A stretch of 64,000 nt of DNA from SABI01 sp963676605 (GCA_963676605.2 CAXXSP010000034.1:62001-126000); one strand, 5' to 3'. Positions 17,416-27,040 are shown, numbered from the stretch's first letter. The notes: generated by a model not told the origin, from the sequence alone. Numbers and translations: made by a program.

Positions 17416-18561
17416 TTATATCTCAGCGGTACTGCGCTCCCAATACACTGTCTGGGTCGGGAATGCAAATTGGATACCGAGTTCATTGAACCTTCTGAAG
17501 ACCTTCTGATTCACCTCCTGCTGCACATCCATTGTAGCCTTGTAATCTTTGAGTGGGACAAAATAGACTGTCTCAAAGTTAAGGGAGAAGTCCCCGAACT
17601 CTTTAAAATGCGATCGGTCAAGCATCACTCCGTCAACTACGGTGACCGAGCCGATGATCTCCTCCATGAGAGAAGGAATCATCTCGATATGTTCCTGTGA
17701 GGTGTTATAGGTGACACCTACCGTAAGAATGACTCTCCTATAGCTCATCTTGTTGTAGTTTGCCAGGTTCGCACTCGATAGATTGGTGTTCGATACGATA
17801 AGGAGTTCCCCCTGAAGGGTTCTCAGGTGTGTCGTTTTGATGCCGATCTGCTCCACGATACCGAGTGTTCCGTTGACATCTATCAGATCTCCTATGACAA
17901 AGGGTTTGTCAAAGAGGATCACGAAGTAACCGAAAAGGTCACCAAGAATACCCTGTGCCGCTATAGCGATCGCGATTCCTGAGATGCCGAGTCCGGCGAT
18001 AGCCGTAGTGACATCGAATCCGAGGTTGCCTGCAAGAAAGATGCCTCCGAGTATCCAGATGATGATCTTGAAGATTGATATGAGGGGACCAATAGCCTTC
18101 GCCGCTTCGATACGCGATTCCTTTCTCGAGAACCTCAGGAAACTGATCTCCGCTCCGTTCACTGCCGCTCTTAACACAATTACGAACAGGAGGGCGAAGA
18201 ATATTTTGTTGATCAGTGCGAGCATCTCAAGGGTGTACTCAAGAGAGAAGAGAGCATGGGCGAGGAATGCCATGAAGATGAGAGGGAAGAGGATCTGTTT
18301 TAAAAGGCGTTTACGGGTCTCCATCCTCATCCTGCTGAGCTTAGCAAAGTGCATGCCGGACCAGGATTTGAACCGGTTGATGTTTTTCGCCTCCTCCTGT
18401 GAATTCTGCAGTGCCTGCCTTTCGAGTCTGATGAAGAGTTTCTTCAACAGAAGGTCAAGGATGCGGATAAGGAGGAATCCGGCGAGAAGAACTGCTGCCG
18501 AGTAGAGGTAATCACCGACGGTGTTATTGTAGTAAACGCGTTCGAGTATAGGGAAATTCAT
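17416..18561 (-). CDS. MscS-family mechanosensitive ion channel
   Basis: 381 residues with about five N-terminal membrane helices, then the pore helix and MscS core (AGLGISGIAIAIAAQ, GYFVILFDKPFVIGDLIDVNG) and a cytoplasmic beta/alpha-beta domain (VEQIGIKTTHLRTLQGELLIVSNTNL). It releases solutes on hypo-osmotic shock. Its start is 18 bases after the stop of the 838-residue envelope protein, so it may be the last gene of that long minus-strand transcript. The 257 bases between it and the hybrid kinase hold no clear gene. Confidence 0.92.
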   Translation of the reverse strand: MNFPILERVYYNNTVGDYLYSAAVLLAGFLLIRILDLLLKKLFIRLERQALQNSQEEAKNINRFKSWSGMHFAKLSRMRMETRKRLLKQILFPLIFMAFLAHALFSLEYTLEMLALINKIFFALLFVIVLRAAVNGAEISFLRFSRKESRIEAAKAIGPLISIFKIIIWILGGIFLAGNLGFDVTTAIAGLGISGIAIAIAAQGILGDLFGYFVILFDKPFVIGDLIDVNGTLGIVEQIGIKTTHLRTLQGELLIVSNTNLSSANLANYNKMSYRRVILTVGVTYNTSQEHIEMIPSLMEEIIGSVTVVDGVMLDRSHFKEFGDFSLNFETVYFVPLKDYKATMDVQQEVNQKVFRRFNELGIQFAFPTQTVYWERSTAEI

Positions 18562-18579
18562 AGTTCGTTCTGCTCCTCA

Positions 18580-21096
18580 TTACATGTAGTATTGGTTGAA
18601 AAAGACACTGAAGATCAGGAACATCTCATAGGAGCTGATCTGGTAAGACTCCGATTCAAGAAGGCTGACAGCTTCTCTCTGTCCAAGGTCTCTGTCTTCA
18701 TATTTCGCTCTGATTGCCCTCTCGACCGCGGCCTCGTCTATCTCTCTGATCGAAGAGAATATATCTAAGTTATTGTACAGCCTGACAGTATTCAGCAGCT
18801 CAGCAAGGTCTCCTTGTACGTTATCAAACAGAATAATGCCAGGTCGGGAGGTATTCGGTGACTCCTGACTCTGTCCGTCAGACGGCAGTCGGGCATCGAT
18901 TCTGTTCAGGTAAGCGGTTCTTTCCTGATCCACCTCTTCCGATACCTGTGAAGTGAGTTCCCTGAGAATCAGGAGATCCTCCCTGATATCCTCCCGGATT
19001 TCAGGTGAATAGGTGTCCGCCCGGGAAAGTATCTTCTGCATACTCGCAAGCTGCTCTTCCACACTGCTGTCATTCTTGAAGATTTCGTCTTCTTCAGATG
19101 CTCTCAGTTCTTTCATATCTGTGTCCAAGGTTATGTAGAGGTTCTGAATAAGTTTCAAGGCCTCTTCTTTCATGAACAAATCCGCAGAATAGAGCTGTTC
19201 GATCCTCCACTCACCAGAGGAGGCGAGAATATCTTCCGGGGTCATGGGGGAAGTTTCTTCAGAGACGGGCTCTTCGGTTATGGTTTCCTGGGGAGAAGGT
19301 GTTTCTGCCGGCTGTCCAGCAGGAGGCGCAGCTTCCGGTTCTGTGGCAGGAACGAGCATGATACGAGTCGATTCCTGTTCCCTGATATCTACCATATCTT
19401 CCCGTATCAGCGTGACATCTCCCTCGAGTGAAGTGAGTGTGTCTATGTACGGAAGTGCCTGACGGGCATAGAAGGAAAGACGTTCTTCTATATCCCTTAG
19501 TTCTCCTTCCAGGCCTGTGGCCACGATGAATCCCTCTTTCCTGAGTTCCTCATACCGGCTATCGGATTCCTGAAGGTTTCTGGTGAACTCATCTCTCAAT
19601 AGTGTATCACCAGCAGCGCTCTCTTCTTTCAGTTCTGCAAGAGCGTCAATGTAGGGGAGTGCTTCACTCACGTAGGTGGAGAGGCGTGTGTCCACACCGC
19701 TGATCTCATATTCAAGATCAGAAACGGCCTGTACTCCCTCTTCTCTGAGTGCTGTCAGTTTCTCCTCTTCGTGTGCCGCGTAGAGGTTGAACTCCTTCCT
19801 CAGCTGTGCTTCGAGAAGACCCGCCTCCTGATGAACCTTATCGCTCAGAGCTTCAAGGGAATAGGTACCGAGATAGGGGTCATCCGTAGGCCACCAGGGA
19901 GCATGAAGGGTGAACGGATTGATGCGGTACGGGTGGGTATAATCGGCGAAGTCACTGCGGAATGCGGTGATGGTGAGAGGGGAGCCGTGATACAGGGACA
20001 TGGAATGATAGACTCCGTCTCCTGTCTGATAGAGGATTTCCCTGGGGATTTTCAGGTGATAGGCTGCCCCGAGAGCGGGGTGTCTTTCAGTGGTGGAATC
20101 AACAAGGGCTGTTCCTTTTTCATCTCTACCGAGAAAGACTCCTTCCGCCAGACGCTGTTCACCTTCTTCCGAGAGGAGATTCTGCGGGTCTATACAGGCA
20201 AAATGGCCCGTTCCGGTCCCATAGTCGATGATCTGTTTCGTGATCATGACTGACTGGATTCCGTTTTTCTGTCTGATCCAGAGATCGATGGTATCATCTT
20301 CTGCTTCGCTGATCATGATATCCTCTGGACCGATGGTGAGATCTCTGAATTCACGTACCTGACCTGCAAAGAAGAGCGCTGTCATGATGCTGATGAAAGC
20401 AATACCCGTGAGAATGATGTCCTTGAGTTCTATCTTCCGGTACCACCGTGCAGATCCTCCTTCTGTTGTATCTCTAGGCGGATCTGGAGGAGTCGGAGGA
20501 GAATTAGGAGGCTGCTTCGGCACAAGAGGCGGGGGCGAAACAGCGGCAGTGGGAACTCCTTCTGCTATCACCTTATCGGTTTCTGTGAGGATATCCGTAA
20601 GAATATCAAACCGGTGTTTCAGGATGATCTCTTCCTCGCTCAGAGCGTTCTGGAAAGGTTCGACGTCACCCTCGAAGGTTTCACTCTCTGTGCAGGCTGA
20701 GATGGGAAGCTCGGTTCCCTGAAGATTGATCTGGTCGATCAGGGGGTAGCCCGGTTTCTTATCGAGATCGGTTGGTTGGAATCGTTTGAACAGGAGACGG
20801 GCACGGGCAATAAGAATAGTGAGGTCTACTACCCGGTGGAGCGGCATCTCCTCTGACTGTCTTGACCATTTTTCACCGGTATGCCGCCAGATCTTGGCCG
20901 AGACTTCATGATGTCCTTCAGCGTTCCACTGGGCAAGGCCGATCGAAAGGCCCTTCGCTTCAGACTCTCCTGCCTTGTTTCCGTCAGAACTCTCATAGTT
21001 CTCGAGGGCGAGGATAGGACGATGTTTGAGGTGGAGAGGGACATAGGGGTTCTCCTGAAGGAGCTGTTCCGTTGTTTTCTTTTCTTTATCTTTCAT
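18580..21096 (-). CDS. Membrane-anchored coiled-coil protein with N-terminal DUF6530-like domain
   Basis: 838 residues of unknown function. The first about 110 resemble a small domain I tentatively match to DUF6530 (ALENYESSDGNKAGE, AKGLSIGLAQWN, KIWRHTGEKWSRQSEE). A Pro-rich linker near 195-215 leads to one membrane helix at about 228-250. The large remainder would be outside the cytoplasm and contains a beta-type domain, then long Glu/Leu-rich coiled coils (about 430-590), a Pro/Glu/Thr-rich linker and more helices. The last about 60 residues closely match the C-terminus of the next upstream gene. It looks like an inner-membrane-to-envelope scaffold for the neighbouring fibre genes; this is inference. 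Confidence 0.6.
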   Translation of the reverse strand: MKDKEKKTTEQLLQENPYVPLHLKHRPILALENYESSDGNKAGESEAKGLSIGLAQWNAEGHHEVSAKIWRHTGEKWSRQSEEMPLHRVVDLTILIARARLLFKRFQPTDLDKKPGYPLIDQINLQGTELPISACTESETFEGDVEPFQNALSEEEIILKHRFDILTDILTETDKVIAEGVPTAAVSPPPLVPKQPPNSPPTPPDPPRDTTEGGSARWYRKIELKDIILTGIAFISIMTALFFAGQVREFRDLTIGPEDIMISEAEDDTIDLWIRQKNGIQSVMITKQIIDYGTGTGHFACIDPQNLLSEEGEQRLAEGVFLGRDEKGTALVDSTTERHPALGAAYHLKIPREILYQTGDGVYHSMSLYHGSPLTITAFRSDFADYTHPYRINPFTLHAPWWPTDDPYLGTYSLEALSDKVHQEAGLLEAQLRKEFNLYAAHEEEKLTALREEGVQAVSDLEYEISGVDTRLSTYVSEALPYIDALAELKEESAAGDTLLRDEFTRNLQESDSRYEELRKEGFIVATGLEGELRDIEERLSFYARQALPYIDTLTSLEGDVTLIREDMVDIREQESTRIMLVPATEPEAAPPAGQPAETPSPQETITEEPVSEETSPMTPEDILASSGEWRIEQLYSADLFMKEEALKLIQNLYITLDTDMKELRASEEDEIFKNDSSVEEQLASMQKILSRADTYSPEIREDIREDLLILRELTSQVSEEVDQERTAYLNRIDARLPSDGQSQESPNTSRPGIILFDNVQGDLAELLNTVRLYNNLDIFSSIREIDEAAVERAIRAKYEDRDLGQREAVSLLESESYQISSYEMFLIFSVFFNQYYM

Positions 21097-21124
21097 AGCA
21101 GTTCACCTTTCCTCAACCTTGCCA

Positions 21125-22363
21125 TCAATAATATTCATTGAAGTAGAGCGCGAAGATGAGGAACACAGCGTGTTCGCTGACATCGTATCCCTGACTCTTG
21201 AGCGACTCATACACTTCAGGCTGAGTGATATCTTCATCCTGATCCTTGAGTCTGATTGCCTGTTCGATCGCCTTACGGTCTATGTGCCTGATATTCCCGA
21301 ATATACCGGTGTTGTGGATAACAAGGATTGCCTTCTTCAGATCCTCTATCTCCTCTGTGAGCAGAGTTATCCGATCTTCCAGGTCCTTCCTCTCCTCCCT
21401 GCCGACCTCGATCGCATTCTCCATCGCGGTGATGCTGCCTTCCAGAAGAAGAATTTTCGCCTGCAGATCAGCTGCAGCAGTCCTCTGATCCTCTCTGTCC
21501 TGCTCTACAGCCTGTGAGAGAATATCGATCTCATTTGCAAGAAGAGCTTTTTCATACTCCAGGTCGCTTTCCAGATCATCCTTCAGCTCTGCGGAAGCTG
21601 CATCTATCGCACGTGAAGTCTCCTCGATGACGAGAGCTTTCACTACGGTATAGGAGGAGGGAGAATCGTCTGAGGGAAGAATCGCAGATTCTTCTGTTTC
21701 AGGGGGAGGGGTTTCTTCCTTTTCCTCCTCAGGGACTGCACTTGTGTCAGCTGCACTCTCTTCTTCAGCACTTTCCACCTTGTTATCGGCAGCAGAGTCA
21801 GAGAGGGTGCTCTTTCTCGAACTCCCGAGATTGATGCCCATGTACAGCTCTCCGAGAAGATCGGTTTCCACTCCTTTGTACAGGGCATCGAGAAGTTCTG
21901 ATTCGCTCGAATAGGTTCCGCTCAGTTTCGGATTTACTGCAGCGTTCACGATCCTGATATCATAGAGAAGTTCATCAGAGTGCTGAACGAAGGTGAGTCC
22001 TGTACGTACGTAAGGGAGAAGATCAACACCTCCGTAAGATATCGCTGAAGGTAAGACCATCACTGAGGTATACGATTCGTCTGCAATGAATGAAGTTGTA
22101 TTGAAAGAGATAACATCCCAACGGAGGAACCTTTCATAGATGGACAGGATCTGCTCTATTCTCTCATCAGCAATTTCCTTTGAGAGTGATATTTTTACAT
22201 CTCTGCCTTCTGTATCGGACAGTGAATAGACAGTATAATCATCGGTAATCCGTTTCTGATCACGTGTGAATCCGTACTTTTCAAAATCAACAGAGCTGAA
22301 GAGTGAGGAAAGAAAGAGAGAGGAAAAGAGAAGGCATGTAAGCAGTTTCTTCGGGTGTGTCAT
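21125..22363 (-). CDS. Secreted coiled-coil protein sharing a C-terminal module with its neighbour
   Basis: 412 residues. A signal peptide (LLTCLLFSSLFLSSLFSS) is followed by a mixed alpha/beta domain to about 170, an acidic low-complexity linker (EEEKEETPPPETEES) and a coiled coil at about 260-345. The end has the module IRxIDxxAxExAIR ... LIFxxxFNxYY, shared with the 838-residue protein encoded just downstream. No known family recognised. It is preceded by a 120-base gap containing a CCTACA half-site (about 22451), so it may have its own promoter or be the continuation of the fibre operon. Probably periplasmic. Confidence 0.6.
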   Translation of the reverse strand: MTHPKKLLTCLLFSSLFLSSLFSSVDFEKYGFTRDQKRITDDYTVYSLSDTEGRDVKISLSKEIADERIEQILSIYERFLRWDVISFNTTSFIADESYTSVMVLPSAISYGGVDLLPYVRTGLTFVQHSDELLYDIRIVNAAVNPKLSGTYSSESELLDALYKGVETDLLGELYMGINLGSSRKSTLSDSAADNKVESAEEESAADTSAVPEEEKEETPPPETEESAILPSDDSPSSYTVVKALVIEETSRAIDAASAELKDDLESDLEYEKALLANEIDILSQAVEQDREDQRTAAADLQAKILLLEGSITAMENAIEVGREERKDLEDRITLLTEEIEDLKKAILVIHNTGIFGNIRHIDRKAIEQAIRLKDQDEDITQPEVYESLKSQGYDVSEHAVFLIFALYFNEYY

Positions 22364-22483
22364 TGCGTTCTTCTTGAAATCCTTCGTAACAGATTAGCAC
22401 AATAATCCACGTTTGGTGTTAAGTCAGAGGCGGATTTACCTATATTCCTACAAAGAAAGTTCTCTTTCTGAAGATAATTGATT

Positions 22484-23164
22484 TCAATCATTATATGTTT
22501 CCTTGTACCGCAGGAATGAGTACCCGAGTTTCACTGTCGGTGCCCACTGATCGCTGAACAGTACAGAGATTCTGACCTCAGAGCTGTTTCCTCTGTTCAG
22601 AGGATAATCACGTATGGTGTACCGGAGTGTGGTGCCGATTCTCAGTTTTGAATCGGTATAGGGTGAGAGTGTATCTTTTTCACTCGAGAATGAGATTCTT
22701 TCGAAGGAGGCTATGAAACCGAGAGAGAGGAACTGTCTGTGGGCGATACGCATGACATGCAGGAGAGATCCGGAGAATCTGATTCCGATACCTTCATAGG
22801 ATTCCAGAGCTCCTGTGATGAAGTCACTATAGATGAATTCGGGTTCGACTGTGAGAGAGACCGGCATATAGGTGTCCTGTTTGATGAGTGTGAACGTAAA
22901 GACGAGGCCTGCCTGGAGGTTCACTGAATCGCCTGAGTCTTTCTGATAGGAAAAAGCGAGACCGTAATCAAGAAAACCATTCTCAGCTGTGACGATTTCC
23001 GCTGATAACGAGAGAGGGGCCTCTGGCGAATAGGCTCCCTCAACGGTTGCAGCGTATCCGTTCTGAGTCATATCGAGAGAGGATACGGCTCCTGCCGACA
23101 GTGAGCAGGTAAGCAGGAGGAGGCCGATGAGTATCAGTGGATATCTAGAGGACAATATATTCAC
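22484..23164 (-). CDS. Secreted outer-membrane beta-barrel-like protein
   Basis: 226 residues starting with GTG at 23164, which lies inside the last codons of the usher-like gene (20-base overlap, so translationally coupled). A signal peptide (LILIGLLLLTCSLSAGA) is followed by alternating hydrophobic/polar strands (LDYGLAFSYQKD, VNLQAGLVFTFTLI, LTVEPEFIYSDFI, LKLGYSFLRYKE) typical of an 8-10 strand barrel. Family unknown. The tight coupling to the usher-like gene suggests a part of the same outer-membrane assembly, perhaps an accessory barrel or anchor. Confidence 0.6.
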   Translation of the reverse strand: MNILSSRYPLILIGLLLLTCSLSAGAVSSLDMTQNGYAATVEGAYSPEAPLSLSAEIVTAENGFLDYGLAFSYQKDSGDSVNLQAGLVFTFTLIKQDTYMPVSLTVEPEFIYSDFITGALESYEGIGIRFSGSLLHVMRIAHRQFLSLGFIASFERISFSSEKDTLSPYTDSKLRIGTTLRYTIRDYPLNRGNSSEVRISVLFSDQWAPTVKLGYSFLRYKETYND

Positions 23165-25739
23165 CTCCTCCCTGGAACGTGATTTCTTTCACGACCGGTT
23201 TCAGCGTCACTTGTACTACCCTGTCTTTCCCATCGGTGAGATCGAGTTGAGAGGCGGAGAATTCCACCGTATATCCTTCCGGAACAGTGCTCTCGATAAC
23301 GGATAGACTCCAGAGCGCAGGAAGCAGTCCGGTAAATGAGAACGAGCCCTCCCTGTTCGGAATCTTCCGCTGTTCTTCTGTTTCACTCGAGAGTGTGAGG
23401 ATCAGTCCGGTTTCATCCTCTCCTTCATAGTGAGTGAGATCAAGTGTTCCGGTGACCGAAATCGGCCGTGTGATCTCAATGGAAATCTCTTCACTCTGAT
23501 TCTCCAATTCGAGGAGAGTCTGAGCGGGATCAATGAGTATGAACGTGTCAGTGGAAATGCCCGGTCTGAGAATCACCTGATACGTACCTTTGGGGACTGC
23601 CGGGAAATTGAACGAGCCTTCTTTGTCTGTTACGGCTGTCAGATTCCCGATGGTTACGATGATCTGGTCAATCGGATCTGAGGGGAGATGGGGGATGATT
23701 TTCCCCTTCACTTCTGAAACGTCGCCACGTACACCCACAGGAACATTGAAGGATGTTGAAAAGGAAACGGAGAAAGAGAGAGTCTGTGCCAGTGTCTGAC
23801 TTGGAAGGCGTGAATAGGTGAGTGCCGTGCTCATTCTTCCGAATTCTTCAACATCGAATGCTGCATGGGCGCCTATCGAATAGCCTGACAACCCTGTCTT
23901 GAACGCATGAGAGAAACTGAGATCACATCCTCCCGACAGATCTGCGGCGAGGGTCCCCGTGAATTTCACAGTGGAGGAAAGAAGAGAGTCGGAAAAGCCT
24001 TCCAGAGAACTCCCCGTATCGAGAGAAGTCGTTGCTGTCACTCGTCCTATACCTTCAAGTGTTCTCGCAGCCAGAAGGTCTACTATCTGTGATGAGGGAT
24101 ATTCTCCCAGGGTGAAGTGAGACATGCCCATCTTGAGTTCGATACCGGCCAGGATGGTATCGAATCCTCCCGAGTATGTGGTTGCTCTTTCAGTTTCGGG
24201 TGTTCCCAAAGTGTAGACGTACTCATACGAGTGCGCCACGCTCGCGGAGATGGAACTCCTGCTCGAAAGCAGGTACCCTGCAGAGATTCCCCACGTGTGT
24301 TTATTCTTGTAGGTCTCACGTATTCTGTCCCTGTCGATGAAGGTGTATTTTCCTGAGAAACTGGCATTCTCAGAAGGGAAGAGTGATCCTTCGATGGCAA
24401 CCACATGCTCCCCTGTCGCGGAACCAAGATAGGCGGCGCTTTTATGGGAGAAATAAAGAGAGTAGCGGTAGGCTTTCTCGAGAGCGCTCAACTGAAGGTC
24501 GAAAGCGCTCTTCTGTGGGTCATCCACGGAGACTGCCGCCGAATAGTGTATATTCGAGATATCGTACGGGCGTAGAAATCCTGACAGACCTGCATAGGAA
24601 GAACCATCCTCCCGGTTCAGAGTCCATGACATCGAAATGGAGTGTACTTCACCGAAGGCAAGGTAGGTCTTTGCTCCGATCTGACGTGTTTCTTCTGCTC
24701 CCGTTGAGGAAAAGAGTTCAGCACGGGCCGTCGGTCGATGAATCGAGAGTAGCAGACCTGATGCATCAAGACCCGGTACAAGTGAAGTCCCCTGGAACGT
24801 TGTATTCTGATTGATGGAGAATACCGGATTCTCATATGAAAATGACCCGGTACTCCAGGTGGGAGTTAACGGTATGAGTGAAAAACTCGGCGTCGGAACG
24901 GAAAGGGATACCTTATGGTAATTCTCATCATCGAGGAATCCTGATCCGCCGAGCGTGGTGCCGAATTCCATCGGATCGGAAAAAAGATCGATGCTGCTGA
25001 GGACTGCTGAAGTGGAAAACTTGAAATAGCGGTACAGTGATTCTTCCTTGATCGGTGGAATCCACTGACTTATCGCTCCGATTTCCTTCTCACTCCCGTC
25101 GTTCATCCGTGCGACGATGGAAGAGATCACACTTGACTGTTTTGATATCTCCGGGTCAAGTTCTACTGAAAAATGTAACTCTCTGCTTTCCTGTGGGAGA
25201 AGCGTCACTGTGTTTTCAGTGAAACTGCCTTCCGCCATATAGGTTGCGCTTCCGCTGAGATCTATCTCGATTTCTACATTGCCCGTATTCTGGATACTGA
25301 AATCAATCACAAAGGCACTGCTGTTCAGAATAAAAGGAGGAAAGTCCAGAAGCGTGATCTCGAAGTCATATACCGGCAAGACGGTGACCTGTTCCCCTGC
25401 GATCTCTCCGGCTTCCGGAAAGGTGAGTCCCACCTGATACTCTCCCGCCTTTGCTGAAGGGGGAACGTAACAGGAAAGGAAGAGAATATCACTCGAATCG
25501 GGTTCGAGTGTAAGAGGGAAGAGCGGAAACTGAAGTTTCCACCCCTGCGGTAGAATCGGTTCAGGGTGGACCGTGATCTCTGCACCGCCGTCATTGAATA
25601 CCTCAAATACAAGATTCAGTAATTCATCGGTCTCAACTTCTGAGGGACCGCTTACGGAACTCACCTGTACACTGAAGAGTCTGACCATGGAAAAGAGAAG
25701 GATAAGAAGTGTGAAGTTTTTTCTCTGCAGTTCAGTCAT
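23145..25739 (-). CDS. Usher-like outer-membrane protein (candidate fibre secretion pore)
   Basis: 864 residues, the size of a fimbrial usher. Layout: signal peptide; two Ig-like domains at about 25-225, the first of the NEW3/CARDB kind (SSVSGPSEVETDELLNLVFE); a long run of amphipathic strands at about 230-665 that looks like a large barrel; and two C-terminal Ig/carboxypeptidase-regulatory-like domains at about 668-755 (VTDKEGSFNFPAVPKGTYQV) and 760-860. This NTD-barrel-CTD1-CTD2 order mirrors chaperone-usher ushers, though I see no classical usher signature. Its ATG directly follows the stop of the chaperone-like gene. I infer it exports and assembles the small secreted subunits encoded upstream. 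Confidence 0.6.
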   Translation of the reverse strand: MTELQRKNFTLLILLFSMVRLFSVQVSSVSGPSEVETDELLNLVFEVFNDGGAEITVHPEPILPQGWKLQFPLFPLTLEPDSSDILFLSCYVPPSAKAGEYQVGLTFPEAGEIAGEQVTVLPVYDFEITLLDFPPFILNSSAFVIDFSIQNTGNVEIEIDLSGSATYMAEGSFTENTVTLLPQESRELHFSVELDPEISKQSSVISSIVARMNDGSEKEIGAISQWIPPIKEESLYRYFKFSTSAVLSSIDLFSDPMEFGTTLGGSGFLDDENYHKVSLSVPTPSFSLIPLTPTWSTGSFSYENPVFSINQNTTFQGTSLVPGLDASGLLLSIHRPTARAELFSSTGAEETRQIGAKTYLAFGEVHSISMSWTLNREDGSSYAGLSGFLRPYDISNIHYSAAVSVDDPQKSAFDLQLSALEKAYRYSLYFSHKSAAYLGSATGEHVVAIEGSLFPSENASFSGKYTFIDRDRIRETYKNKHTWGISAGYLLSSRSSISASVAHSYEYVYTLGTPETERATTYSGGFDTILAGIELKMGMSHFTLGEYPSSQIVDLLAARTLEGIGRVTATTSLDTGSSLEGFSDSLLSSTVKFTGTLAADLSGGCDLSFSHAFKTGLSGYSIGAHAAFDVEEFGRMSTALTYSRLPSQTLAQTLSFSVSFSTSFNVPVGVRGDVSEVKGKIIPHLPSDPIDQIIVTIGNLTAVTDKEGSFNFPAVPKGTYQVILRPGISTDTFILIDPAQTLLELENQSEEISIEITRPISVTGTLDLTHYEGEDETGLILTLSSETEEQRKIPNREGSFSFTGLLPALWSLSVIESTVPEGYTVEFSASQLDLTDGKDRVVQVTLKPVVKEITFQGGGEYIVL

Positions 25740-26537
25740 TTATTCGAAGGTGGGGGAGACAAGCACGCCGAATATCTTATCCTTGCCGATGTCTGCGAGA
25801 AGCTGGATCCTGTATGAGCCGGGTTCAAGGTCTGGGAATGATATGCTCCTTGCTACACTTGTACCGGGAAAACTCGCGATGCCTCGTCCATCATAACGTC
25901 CAAGGAATGAACCTGTTTTTGAATAGAGCAGAGCATAGATGCTCCCTGCGGCCTGAGTCTCTCCGGTATTCTCGATGCTGAACGTGAGTGTCTTCTCTTC
26001 ACTATGCGTGGCGACCTGTATATCCTTGAACTGGAGTCCAGGTTTCCCTGTCTGTCCGATCTGTGTCACGATCTGTACTCCGAAGCGGTAATTGACACTC
26101 AGTGCCGCGACCTCATCTTCTTTCAGGTCAGGGTTGAGAAGACTATCGGTTATCGCTTCAACGAAGACGATAGACCAGTAGACTCCACTCAGTGAAGGAT
26201 CTGACGGTACGATAACGGTATAGGGAACAGTGACACTCATCCCCGGCGGTACAACCACTACATCCTTTGCAAGCTGGATCCATGGAGCGTTTGACCGGGG
26301 GTCAGTGCCTGGTGAATGAAATACATTATTCCCGTCCGCGAAGTAGAGGTAATCAACCTGCGTCAACTGCACTCGTTCATTCCGTTCTCCCGGATTCGCT
26401 ATCTGTAGCGTCCCCGTATAGGATTCTCCCGGAAGTGCTATGTTCTTAACGAAGAGCTCCCCCTGAACCTGTATGGTAGCACTCAGGAGAGAGAGGGCGG
26501 TAAGCATCAGTATGTGTATCACAAGAATTTTTTTCAT
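25740..26537 (-). CDS. Periplasmic chaperone-like Ig-fold protein
   Basis: 265 residues from the ATG at 26537 (GAGGAACCT upstream). A signal peptide (KKILVIHILMLTALSLLSA) is followed by an Ig-like domain reading PGESYTGTLQIANPG, an aromatic YLYFADGN segment, SNAPWIQL, PPGMSVTVPYTVIVP and GVYWSIVFVE. This is the pattern of pilus-chaperone/DUF916-like proteins, in which the first domain binds partner strands. A second Ig-like domain (LTFSIENTGETQAAG) fills the C-terminus. Position directly before the usher-like gene and after the subunit genes matches the classic subunit-chaperone-usher order. Function is inferred. Confidence 0.65.
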   Translation of the reverse strand: MKKILVIHILMLTALSLLSATIQVQGELFVKNIALPGESYTGTLQIANPGERNERVQLTQVDYLYFADGNNVFHSPGTDPRSNAPWIQLAKDVVVVPPGMSVTVPYTVIVPSDPSLSGVYWSIVFVEAITDSLLNPDLKEDEVAALSVNYRFGVQIVTQIGQTGKPGLQFKDIQVATHSEEKTLTFSIENTGETQAAGSIYALLYSKTGSFLGRYDGRGIASFPGTSVARSISFPDLEPGSYRIQLLADIGKDKIFGVLVSPTFE

Positions 26538-26548
26538 AGGTTCCTCTG

Positions 26549-27040
26549 TTATTCTTCCACAACAGTGAAATAGATTTCCGTGTTCCATGAACTCGGTTTG
26601 AATGGTTCGACGTTCAGGTCGCTGATGGAGTACTGAATCCCTATCAATTCAATATTGCCCGTACCAGAAGCTACCCTGACCGGGGTAGTGGTACAGGGGA
26701 TGAATGTATCCTGAATGAATCCGAGAAGATCGGGATCGGGGGTAAGGGCACGGAAGGAGAGCTTTGCCTCTTCATTCCAGATAAATGGATTCCCTTCAAT
26801 GTAGAGAGTCCAACTTCCATCTGCATTGATGGTGAGAGCCTCCGTGTACAGAGGGGAGAGAATAGTGTTTGAGTAGTTGCTGCCTGCTCCATCTGCTAAA
26901 TCCATGCTGTCGGGTGTAAGGCTCCATCCATGGGAGAAAGAGCTGTTCCACTCGAGAGACACGGCTGCAGAGAGGAATAGAGGAATGAGATGTATGACGG
27001 TGAATAGGAAAATTCGTCTCGGGTGGCTGTTAACGTTCAT
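26549..27040 (-). CDS. Secreted beta-rich protein, candidate minor subunit or tip protein
   Basis: 163 residues from the ATG at 27040, preferred to 27067 because AGGA lies eight bases upstream. The signal peptide region IFLFTVIHLIPLFLSAA is followed by a beta-rich mature part (SWTLYIEGNPFIW, TPVRVASGTGNIELIGI) ending EIYFTVVEE. It is not clearly paralogous to the three TATQ subunits but has similar size, secretion signal and strand pattern. It sits between the subunits and the chaperone gene, so it may be an adhesin or adaptor subunit. No family recognised. Confidence 0.55.
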   Translation of the reverse strand: MNVNSHPRRIFLFTVIHLIPLFLSAAVSLEWNSSFSHGWSLTPDSMDLADGAGSNYSNTILSPLYTEALTINADGSWTLYIEGNPFIWNEEAKLSFRALTPDPDLLGFIQDTFIPCTTTPVRVASGTGNIELIGIQYSISDLNVEPFKPSSWNTEIYFTVVEE

